A stretch of DNA of 64,000 bases from Gnetum montanum (taxonomy: Eukaryota; Streptophyta; Gnetopsida; Gnetales; Gnetaceae). Positions 48,715-57,594 of this stretch are shown here, piece after piece. The DNA lies in NCBI GenBank assembly GCA_015680685.1, contig MNCI01029709.1, forward strand, positions 36,827 to 100,826, given 5' to 3'. Below the pieces are notes generated by a model. The model searched no databases and was not told the origin of the DNA. It worked only from the letters and a program-made list of their open reading frames with translations. The position numbers and the translations under genes are program-made. Position 1 is the stretch's first letter, and each line of letters starts with the position of its first letter.

Positions 48715-50262
48715 ACACTAAATCCTCAATGTATAAGCTTCTTTTGGTTTACCAATCTTAGTGACTCTTGGGACTTGGTTTTAGCAGCATTTTTGCCACT
48801 TAGAATGGTAGAGGAAAGTAAAGGTTTCTTTGACAATGGCTTGGAGGCACCAAGTAAGGCATTGGATGGTGTTGGGAGTGTGGATTAACATAGGCTACAG
48901 AGCAAGGCAAGGGTAGGGTGGCACACAATAGGAGGTAAGGCAGCAGCTGGGTGGTATGGTTGGCTAGCTTAGGCATAGCAGCAGAAGAGAGTGGTGGGGA
49001 AGGCAGTAATGTAGAAAGGTAGAGGCACATGAGGGTGGCCTTCCTACACCCATTCCCCATCCAAAATTAAATTTTCTAAAATTAATAACACATTTCAAAT
49101 TTAATGAAAATAGTATTTGAGCAATTTATTAAGCTATTGAGATCTTTTCATGCACATGTTAAGTTAAACTATAAAATTTGATTTAAAATGTTTGAAATGA
49201 TACATAACTACTATTAATAATAAATTTAAATTGTTTGATCCATAAATTTGATATTAATAAGATCTTATTATTATTTGTTCAACCAAAAAGCTTATTTCAT
49301 AGGTGCCTAGTTGTAGACTATATCAACCTTAAAGTTACACATCTGGGAATGTGAATGATTCCCTAATTGTCCATACAATCTCAAGTTGACATTAAATGTC
49401 CCGAATACTATCAATTATTTAATTAGTAAATTCATGTAGAGAACATATTAGATAAATGTTTTGACCAAAATTTTATAGAAAATTAACTGCTTCTATACTA
49501 ATTAAATATAAAAATTTAGTACTAAATAGTAGATTCCTAAAAAGAAAAGCTTCTAGAATTCTTGGAAGAAATTTTCCATGGAAGCTTATTTTAGTTAATA
49601 GTGGTATAACATAATAATGAAAACGAAAACTCCACAATGATGAAAATTATACTGAAATTTTGTATTTACATTTTTTCAACACCACCACATTACGTTATCA
49701 AGGTCAAGTTGTATTAGGTGTATTGTAATTGCTATTGTGCTAAAAATGCACAATACACAAACCTACATAAACAAAGTTGAGTTATAAAATACACATTCCT
49801 AATATTCAAGCCTATTAGATACTCAATACTTTAAAGGGATTTTACAATAAACTTCCCTTTAATGGTTTCATGGATACTGTATTTAAATTTTGATAAAAGG
49901 TGAAAACATACTAGTATTATCAAGTTTTTTCTGCACTTCCTGAGTGCACATTTCAGCAGCATGTTGAGCTACTTCAGCCTATCTTTTCATTCACTTCTTG
50001 AGTTACATACCATCATAATATTGCCTGTTGCTCAATAATTTTTGATATTTTGTTATTATACTACTACTTCATAATTCATTAGCTTGATGCCATAATTCAA
50101 TCTTTTATAATTAAAAATAGCTAATGTTAAGTATTCTTTGGCAAAAAATGTAGTTGTTATTACAAAGAAATTAATATTTTCCTAGTTCAATTCTCTAATG
50201 TAGTCTATTTCTCTAATGTTACTATATGAGTTGAAAGATGTTTTAGGCTTATTCCTCCTTTG
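48715..50262. other. AT-rich region without recognised genes
   Basis: No supported coding sequence or element boundary. The frame at 48800-49060 (minus) is low-complexity Leu/Pro/Ser and unconvincing. Confidence 0.5.
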
Positions 50263-50318
50263 CCCCACTTATACATCTTCTTCCTCTTCATAATATTCCA
50301 TATTTTTCCCAAGTGTTA
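50263..50318 (+). repeat. 56-bp minisatellite, first unit
   Basis: The CCCCAC...CTTCTTCCTCTTCATAATATTCC...AAGTGTTA unit continues on the other side of element E as three more units (56583-56748). E inserted at a unit boundary. Confidence 0.8.
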
Positions 50319-50323
50319 CCTTG

Positions 50324-51390
50324 TGATGAGACGCAATTCGCATGAGCCACGATATCGCGTACATGATATCACGACGTCCCCTGAGATATCGCATACACGA
50401 TATCGCGTCGTCCCCCGCGATATTGCGTACACGATATCGCGGTCCGTCGCCATATCTATAAATAAGAAGCGGCTCTTCCTTGTTTCCCCATCCTGAGTTA
50501 GAAGTAGAAAAACTCTGGTAGTTTGATCACTCCAGAGATAGAATATTTTCCATGTGCCCGCAATAGGAGTCCTAAAGTGAATGGATCTTTATTCAAGCAA
50601 CATTATACCTGAACACAAGTTGTGTATGGTAATAAAGATGAGCTTATTGGATAAACCTTGCAATGCATAGAATAGGATTTTATTTATTGCTTTCTCTCTC
50701 ACCCTTAAACTCCTAGGATGCAAAATGAGTACGACTTGATTACGAGCATCTAAGGATGTGTACGGATAGTCAAGGAATCGACTGCTCATCGCAATGCGGT
50801 ATGAGTACGACTTGATTACGAGCATCTAGTGTGACTACTTGGTAACCCAGTGGCATATTAAGGATCTACGCTTGGTAATCCCAATGGTAGTCATGCACAA
50901 AGATGTATACGGTTAGTCAAGGAATTAGTTGTTCATTGCACTTAGGCTAGCTTAGATTCTCTCAACCCTTTCCTCCTAGTTAAGTACCTCAGTATGACCA
51001 CTTCGAGCACGTGCGTTACACGCGGTGATCCCAGCAATGATTAGCGTTTGGTAACTGCGGTTGCATCGGTTCAGGGTGTGTACGGTAAGTTGGAACAGAT
51101 GCTAACGCTAGGTAATTTAGACTTAGTTCATTAGTTAAAGTTAGTTAGTTTCTCCAACCCTTCACCTCGATAGCATAGGAGATAAAACATAAAAGACTAT
51201 AAAAATCATATACCTCGGACTTACTTAACCATACACCATGAAAACTATAAGTAAGTTTGAGAAGACAACGAATGATTAACCCCAAGTGTTCCATGGCGCG
51301 TGTAGGCACTTAGTTTGTGGAGTTCAACCAGATCGCATGTGCTACGCTTGTTTCGTATGGTTGAGTGCAGGGGTACCTCACCACTCATCA
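50324..51390 (+). repeat. 5' LTR of element E (1067 bp)
   Basis: Starts TGATGAGACGC and ends CACCACTCATCA. U3 has three palindromic units of the form CGATATCGCGTACACGATATCGCG (50346-50443), then TATAAATA at 50457-50464. The R-U5 part contains repeated GAGTACGACTTGATTACGAG phrases (50726-50745 and 50805-50824). Confidence 0.92.
50346..50464 (+). promoter_or_regulatory. U3 palindrome array and TATA box of element E
   Basis: Three GATATC-centred inverted repeats with a period of about 37 bases, separated by CGTCCCC-type spacers, end 13 bases before TATAAATA. The same arrangement precedes TATAAATA at 55666 and 63976. It is likely the element promoter; a dimeric factor could bind the palindromes, but that is inference. 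Confidence 0.75.
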
Positions 51391-51409
51391 TTGGTGCCGT
51401 TGCTGGGGA
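51391..51409 (+). promoter_or_regulatory. Primer binding site of element E (tRNA-Asp-like)
   Basis: TTGGTGCCGTTGCTGGGGA immediately after the LTR. Best-preserved example in the window. Confidence 0.85.
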
Positions 51410-51534
51410 CTAAGTGTTTGTGCGTTGAATAGAACATAAGGATATCAATTAGATCGTTGGGAGCCTAAACAAACCTTCGGGTTAATTAAAGAAAAATTTA
51501 TATAACGGTAAAATTAGCACACCGATAAGACACT

Positions 51535-52480
51535 ATGTCTTCTTCTTCTTCTCATAAGAGAAACTCACCACCTAAGGACCATACACGAGATAGTCGGCAA
51601 CACAAAACACATAGCCGAAATCAGCCAAGTCCTAAATAATACAAGATATTTTATACTCATCCTGATGAGTATATTCCAAACTTTACCTTTATCCTCCACC
51701 AAGATGATTAGCTGCGATGGAGATATTTGCAAGGTAACATCATGTTACCCCCAGATCGATCAGTTTCAAACATGCTTCTCCGTGCCTTGGCACAAACTGG
51801 CATGACAGAATTATACAATGAATATGTTGTGGAAGATTTTGACATGAGGGATTACCATCCCATAGCTTTGCAATGTATAAGGGACTCAAGGTAGGAGAGC
51901 CAACATACACTATTGAAGGGCAAAGGTTCATACGTCCTTAGCGAAATAGGAGATGAGGAACCCCTTATAACGGGTTCTTTACCAAATGACGTTCCCCCTC
52001 CTAACGATGGTGAGGAGGTTGGGTATCAGAACCTATGATCAATGATACATAACCTTGGTTCTGATGCTCGTGAACACCAACTATTCACAAAGGGAACAAC
52101 CACTCATGCTAAGGACGGGCACTTAGATCGTCATCACGATCGGGGTCGGAGCAGCAGAAGAGAAGGTAGGAAACATTATCATGGCGATGGTTCTCCTTCT
52201 TCTTCCCCTTCTTCACATCATTCATCCTCTCCTTCCACATCTAGGCGCAGCCATCATGAGCACAAAGGAGAGGATAGAAGTAAGAAAAATGAGATACCTC
52301 GACAAGAGAATCGAGAGAGAGGACAAGGGCATGAACAAAGGGAAAGTAGGGAACAATGAAGACATCACAAGCATCATGAAAGAGATGATCATGACAAGCC
52401 CCTACTTGCAACCTAAAGTATGCTTGACATAACAGAGGTAGTAACTCCTCAACCATAGCAACGTCATGCTACAAGAGCTG
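51535..52480 (+). pseudogene. Element E gag (internally deleted)
   Basis: It starts at ATG 51535 in a Ser-rich context (MSSSSSSHKRN) and continues with YTHPDEYIPNFTFILHQDD (about 51655-51710), GNIMLPPDRS and YNEYVVEDFDMRDYHP. The charged part 52042-52359 is rich in His, Arg, Ser and Glu. The gag core and zinc knuckle present in D are missing: the sequence passes from here to a KRRPFFRTK-type stretch near 52515 and then to protease. Stops at about 51637, 51708 and 51893. Confidence 0.75.
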
Positions 52481-52689
52481 TAAATATTCAACCTGTTGCT
52501 AGTTCTGATAATTGTAAAAAGAGAAGACCCTTCTTTAGAACCAAAAGCCTAGACAAACTCTCACAACAACAAGCAGTTGAGCTCATGTACACTCCTCCAC
52601 CATCTAACACTTCGGAGCACCCTTCTATCCAAAATCAAAGCTTAACACATACGGTTATGTTAACACATACCCTAACCGACTAAATCAAG

Positions 52690-53189
52690 GTAGGCCACCT
52701 TCCCAGGAAACTAACTGACCCTGGGAGTCCCTTAATCTATTTACAAATTACCAAAAATGCACCAAATAGGGCTCTTCTTGGCTCAGGTTCTAAAGTCAAC
52801 TTAATTTCACAAGAGATATATCACGCCTAGAACCTGCCCCAACTTAATAAGAGCAACATTCAACTAGAGCTGGCAGACTAGTCCATCACCATTCCCTTGG
52901 GATTGGTGGAGGACATCATTACCACTATGTGTGGTTGGTCTTACCCAACTGATTTCCTAGTGATTGAAGTCAACAACAACGAAGGGGACTTCCCAATTAT
53001 AATGGGAAGGGCATGGCTTAGTACAGTAGATGCATGCCTTAGGATCCACAATCTTTCCTTGAAAATTTCTAAGATAAATATTTATGGAAAGATCGAGAAG
53101 AGGAAAGTTCCATGCATCACATACAGTGATTCATCGGGTGATGACATGGAGGAAATGCCTCCATGTAACAGGTGTGCTCTTGAAACTTT
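52690..53189 (+). pseudogene. Element E retropepsin-like protease
   Basis: Reads RALLGSGSKVNLISQEIY (52767-52822), then LADXSITIPLGLVEDII with one TAG, CGWSYPTDFLVIEVNNNEGD and FPIIMGRAWLSTVDA (52897-53030). The catalytic Asp position is Gly (GSGS). It runs into the gap at 53190 after an acidic DSSGDDMEEMPP stretch. Confidence 0.82.
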
Positions 53190-53634
53190 NNNNNNNNNNN
53201 NNNNNNNNNNNNNNNNNNNNNNNNNNNNNNNNNNNNNNNNNNNNNNNNNNNNNNNNNNNNNNNNNNNNNNNNNNNNNNNNNNNNNNNNNNNNNNNNNNNN
53301 NNNNNNNNNNNNNNNNNNNNNNNNNNNNNNNNNNNNNNNNNNNNNNNNNNNNNNNNNNNNNNNNNNNNNNNNNNNNNNNNNNNNNNNNNNNNNNNNNNNN
53401 NNNNNNNNNNNNNNNNNNNNNNNNNNNNNNNNNNNNNNNNNNNNNNNNNNNNNNNNNNNNNNNNNNNNNNNNNNNNNNNNNNNNNNNNNNNNNNNNNNNN
53501 NNNNNNNNNNNNNNNNNNNNNNNNNNNNNNNNNNNNNNNNNNNNNNNNNNNNNNNNNNNNNNNNNNNNNNNNNNNNNNNNNNNNNNNNNNNNNNNNNNNN
53601 NNNNNNNNNNNNNNNNNNNNNNNNNNNNNNNNNN
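53190..53634. other. Assembly gap (445 N)
   Basis: Lies between protease and the 3' noncoding region of element E. By comparison with D it should hold the pol deletion junction and the last codons of integrase. Confidence 0.99.
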
Positions 53635-53730
53635 ATGTTTTTGTCTTACACATTTTTGTTTTACAAATTTCTTTAACTTTTCTAGCTTTTTTTTTACAAC
53701 ATCGTTATACTTTTCCATTGTGTGTGTGTG

Positions 53731-53731
53731 N
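53731..53731. other. Single-N join with 59-bp direct duplication
   Basis: 53672-53730 and 53732-53790 are nearly identical and end in a GT tract, which is a likely cause of failed merging. Confidence 0.9.
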
Positions 53732-55173
53732 TTTAACTTTTCTTATTTTTTTTTTACAACATCGTTATACTTTTCCATTGTGTGTGTGTGTGTGTGTGTG
53801 TGATCCATCCTGTAAGTTTGTCACCCAATAAGTGTTCGGAATGATGGTATGAACTGTTTTCATATTGATTGCTAATGTTTGGTTTTTACCTTTAAGTCAC
53901 AATGTTGATACTAAGGTATGTTTCTTTTGATATGGCAGGCAATGAGTTCACTTCATCCATCCATCCACCAGTTTCTATGGTCTCTCTTGGCTTGGAAATG
54001 TATAGTCTCCTTCATAATAAGAACTTTAACGAATCGGTGATTGGGCCTTTTTCAAACTAAGGAAGGACTCAAGGATTGAAAACAGTGTGACTTCAAGGGA
54101 ACTTGATGCTTTTGTATTGGTCATTCTCTTAGGTGCTTGGATGTTTTCTTTTTGAGTTTTCTCGCCATTCCGATGTACCCCAACTATCGGAAGCTGAGAT
54201 AATAAAAATAAAAAAGTCTTTGCATGGTGTGGTTCTCACACATAAAAACAAAAAAAAAATCCTAAGTGAGAATTCAAAGCACACCCCTTAGATGAAATAA
54301 ACTTGGGCTACAAGCACTGGTTATGGAACCAAAAGTGTTCCCTCTAACTAAGGCCCTTCTCGCTTTCCATTCTCTCCTTTGTTTCGTTGGAATGGTGGTG
54401 ACTCTTGGTGAAGACATCCTTGTTATCCGAGTGGATAGTTTAGCTAAATGCATTGATGAAAGTCACTAGATGTGGTTGGTTTGAGGCCAGACTTGGAATG
54501 GGATTTGCTAAGTCACATTAATCATGAAACACACAAGGGGCTATACACCACCTTGTTCTTGGGATTCCATTCCATCCTCTTCTCTCCACCCTTCTCTTCA
54601 TTGTTCACCTCATTGTTGGTTGTATCATTAGTGTATATTTTGGTAGATGCATTGTTTTCTTTTTGGTAAATTCTTGTGGTTAAGACTTTAACTCTTGTTC
54701 CAATTGACATTTTCGGAGCCTACGGACTCTTTGAATGTGGGTTTGTCAAGGTATTAAAGGGCATGAGCCTGCTTTGGGGAGGACCCACTGACATTCCTAT
54801 TTGGTACACCAGTTAACTTCTTTTCCCTAAAATTTTTGCAATTAATTTTATTTTGTTCATTACCATCTTGACATCCATTCCCTCGATGTTATCGTTGTCC
54901 ATTTTTATCTATCTTTCTTACTCCTTTCCTTTCTCCATTATAACGCTACCGAAGGTTCGCGATTAGTCATGGGGGTACAGGGCCCGAATTTTTCGATTTT
55001 CTCCTAGCCCCGATTTTTTCGATTTTTTCCTAACCCCTACACCTTTGGTAGTCATCATTAATATATCTCCAGACCCATATCAGCCATACCACAACCTAGC
55101 CAATGAACTTACACCGAAGCAAGGTATCAATTACATGATGATTCATTTACCCTTGCTAATATAAGATTATGTT

Positions 55174-55368
55174 GTGTGTGCAGATGGCGATCATGCAATA
55201 ATGGACTGGATCTGGAGTGAACACATGGAATGGAGCAGCGCTACAGCAGCTATGCAAGGAGCAAGATCGATGGCGCGCTTACCGATGAAAAACGAAAGGC
55301 GTAATCTTGGCATTGGTAGTAGCAACACTTCTTTCTCTCTCTCTATTTCTTTCTCAACTACCAACTAA
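55174..55368 (+). CDS. Small conserved ORF in element E 3' region
   Basis: Counterpart of the D frame at 41864-42064. CADGDHAIMDWIWSEHMEW is followed by MQGARSMARLPM and a Ser-rich end STTN. It opens with GTG just after GTTGTGTGTGCAG, which resembles a 3' splice site. The reading frame and length are kept between D and E despite base changes, which hints at selection, but A and C do not keep it. Function unknown. Confidence 0.35.
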   Translation: MCADGDHAIMDWIWSEHMEWSSATAAMQGARSMARLPMKNERRNLGIGSSNTSFSLSISFSTTN

Positions 55369-55549
55369 GGCTTGATGTCATTGTAATAAGGTGTTCACCC
55401 TTGTTGTCATGAACACCAGTTTTGTCAAGTCTTGTAATGATGATCCATTCACATGTCATCCCATTAGTTCCATTCCCCTCAATAATCCCATACCTTTCTA
55501 ATATTTTGTAAGGAACTCAAGGACGAGTTTTCATTCAGTCATAGAGGTA

Positions 55550-56582
55550 TGATGAGACGTGATTCGCATGAGCTGCGATATCGTGTATGCAATATCGCGG
55601 CCGTCGCGATATCGCGTTGTCCCTTGCGATATTGTGTACGCGATATCGCAGTCTGCCACCATATCTATAAATAAGAGGCAGCTCTTCCTTGTTTCCCCAT
55701 CTTGAGTTAGAAGTAGGGAAACTCTGGTAGTTTGATCACTCCAAAGATATTTTCCATGTGCCTGCAGTAGGAGTCCTAAAGTGAACGGATCTTTATTCGA
55801 GCAACATTGTACTTGAACACAAGTTGTGTACGACAATAAAGACGAGCTTCTTGGATAAACCTTGCAGTGCATGGAATAGGATTTTATTTATTGCTTTCTC
55901 TCTCACCCTTAAACTCCTAGAATGCGGAATGAGTATGACTTGATTACGAGCATCTAAGGATGTGTACAAATAGTCAAGGAATCGGCTGCTCATCGCAACG
56001 CTGTATGAGTATGACTTGATTACGAGCATCTAGTGTGACTACTTGGTAACCCAGTGGCGTATTCAGGATTTGCTCTTGGTAACCCCAGTGGTACTCGTGC
56101 ACAAAAATATGTACGATTAGTCAAGGAATCGGTTGCTCATCGCACTTAGGCTAGCTTAGATTCTCTCAACCTTTTACTCCTAGTTAAGTGCCTCAGTACG
56201 ACCACTTTGAGCACGTGCATTACGCGCGATGATCCCAGCAACGATTAGCGTTTGGTAGTCGCGGTTGCATCAGTTCAGGGTGTGTACAGTAAGTGGGAAC
56301 GGATGCTGACGCTAGGTAATTTAGACTTAGTTCATTAGTTAGAGTTAGTTAGTTTCTCCAACCCTTCACCTCGATAGCATAGGAGATAAAACATAAAAGA
56401 CTATAAAAATCATATACCTCAGACTTACTTAACCATACACCGTGACAACTACAAGTAAGTCTGAGAAGACAACGAATGATTAACCCCAAGTGTTCCATGG
56501 GGCGTGTAGGCACTTAGTCTGTGGAGTTCAACTGGATCCCATGTGCTACGCTCGTTTTGTATGGTTGAGTGTAGGGGTATCA
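55550..56582 (+). repeat. 3' LTR of element E (1033 bp)
   Basis: Pairs with 50324-51390. Palindromic GATATCGCG units at 55575-55655, TATAAATA at 55666-55673. About 12 bases are missing near the right end (GGGTATCA instead of GGGTACCTCACCACTCATCA), yet the CCTTG duplication follows directly. Confidence 0.9.
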
Positions 56583-56748
56583 CCTTGTGTATGCATCTTA
56601 TTTCTCTCCATGACATTTAACATTTTACCAAGTGTTGCCCCACAATGTGTTTTCTTCCTCTTCATGATATTTCACATTTTGGCCTAAGTGTTGCCTCACA
56701 TATGTGTCTTCTTCCTCATCATGAAATTCTATATTTTGTGCAAGTGTT
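56583..56748 (+). repeat. 56-bp minisatellite, units 2-4
   Basis: Three tandem units, each with ATGTGT/ATGCAT, a TTCTTCCTCTTCATGA-type core, TTTCACATTTTG and a CAAGTGTTG end. The fourth and outermost unit is at 50263-50318, on the other side of element E. Confidence 0.85.
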
Positions 56749-57440
56749 GTATTTGTTGATGGAGCTTGTTGAGTTTTTGGCTACAAAGTATGTCTGGATT
56801 TTAAAGAAAATTATAATAAATCTATAAATCAATCTACACATGATAGAATATATTTCCAATCTTCAATACTTTTCTATCAAACAAGTTTATCTTCATTTTG
56901 TAGATGCTTCATGATGGCTTCATCCAAAAATCTAATGTATGTTTACATGCTCTCCCTAATAATGTCTATACATAGTAGTACCAGATTATCATCCATTGGT
57001 AGAGGTGGTTGTCTATCTATACATGTCCAAAGTTCTACTAGCTTAAACCATTCCTTATTTCTAATATTTCTTTTCCATGACATAGCAAGTATTGTCTTTT
57101 TCATAGAATCCAATGTAATGAATATTTTAAGTTCTTACCAAATTCTTAACAGGATTTAGCATATAGTAACTGTTATGCTTTGAAATACTGACGCCTTGCA
57201 CGCGAGAATCTCTAAGCACGAGGAAAGAAAAAGAATAAGACAAAGGCATTAATGAGAATGAACAGGGAAATCTCTGACCACGAGAAATGGAAAAAAATGG
57301 CCTAAGAGAGGCATCATGTGCTACCGACTCCACTGCCATGCGCTAAAATACTTGGACCTGGGATAAGAGAGTGATTCAGTGAAATAAAATATGAAAGAAT
57401 GACATGGAAGGATTATATTATGTGCGGGTAACACAAAACT
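56749..57440. other. Upstream flank of the P450, no gene seen
   Basis: Noncoding by inspection. The AT content falls towards the gene. Distal promoter elements may lie here but none can be named. Confidence 0.5.
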
Positions 57441-57481
57441 TCAAGCAATTGATACGAAAAATCAAGCAATTGATACGAAAA
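57441..57481 (+). promoter_or_regulatory. 20-bp direct repeat in the P450 promoter
   Basis: TCAAGCAATTGATACGAAAA occurs twice with one base between (57441-57460, 57462-57481), about 45-85 bases before the TATA-like box. Each unit holds the palindrome CAATTG. It could be a pair of factor-binding sites or a recent slippage duplication. Confidence 0.6.
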
Positions 57482-57525
57482 GTCTTCCCATGTGCGTAGA
57501 CTGACACTACGTCGCTGGAGTCGAG

Positions 57526-57533
57526 TATTTAAG
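57526..57533 (+). promoter_or_regulatory. TATA-like box of the P450 gene
   Basis: TATTTAAG. Transcription would be expected to start roughly 25-35 bases downstream (about 57555-57565). That is after the first ATG at 57541 and before the ATG at 57595, which supports the second ATG as the true start. Confidence 0.6.
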
Positions 57534-57594
57534 TTCACACATGAGTAGTTGCCGAAAGCTTGAATCTTGCCCGGTGTTGGGGAAGGCTGGTACG

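Larger units (their letters stand above)
53635..55549 (+). other. Element E 3' noncoding internal region
   Basis: It has the same block order as in A, C and D: T-rich TTTTACA motifs, a GT microsatellite (53779-53802), CACTTCATCCATCCATCC (53949), AAAGCACACCCCTTAGATGA (54277), GGGAGGACCCACTGACATTC (54777), and the polypurine tract before 55550. A short duplication with a single N at 53731 (59 bases each side) is an assembly fault. Confidence 0.8.
50324..56582 (+). mobile_element. Element E: gag-protease-only Athila-like LTR retrotransposon
   Basis: A plus-strand element with a perfect CCTTG duplication at 50319-50323 and 56583-56587. LTRs are 50324-51390 and 55550-56582. It contains primer site, N-terminal gag, an Arg/His/Ser-rich gag part joined by deletion, protease, an N gap, the 3' noncoding region and a small ORF. 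RT and integrase are not seen; unless the gap is much longer than 445 bases they are absent. Of the four related elements it has the best-kept primer site and the fewest stops, so it is probably among the youngest. Confidence 0.88.

Noticed and set aside
50346-50443. CRISPR-like spaced repeats
   Set aside because: Units are palindromes in an LTR promoter with similar spacers, in plant nuclear DNA.
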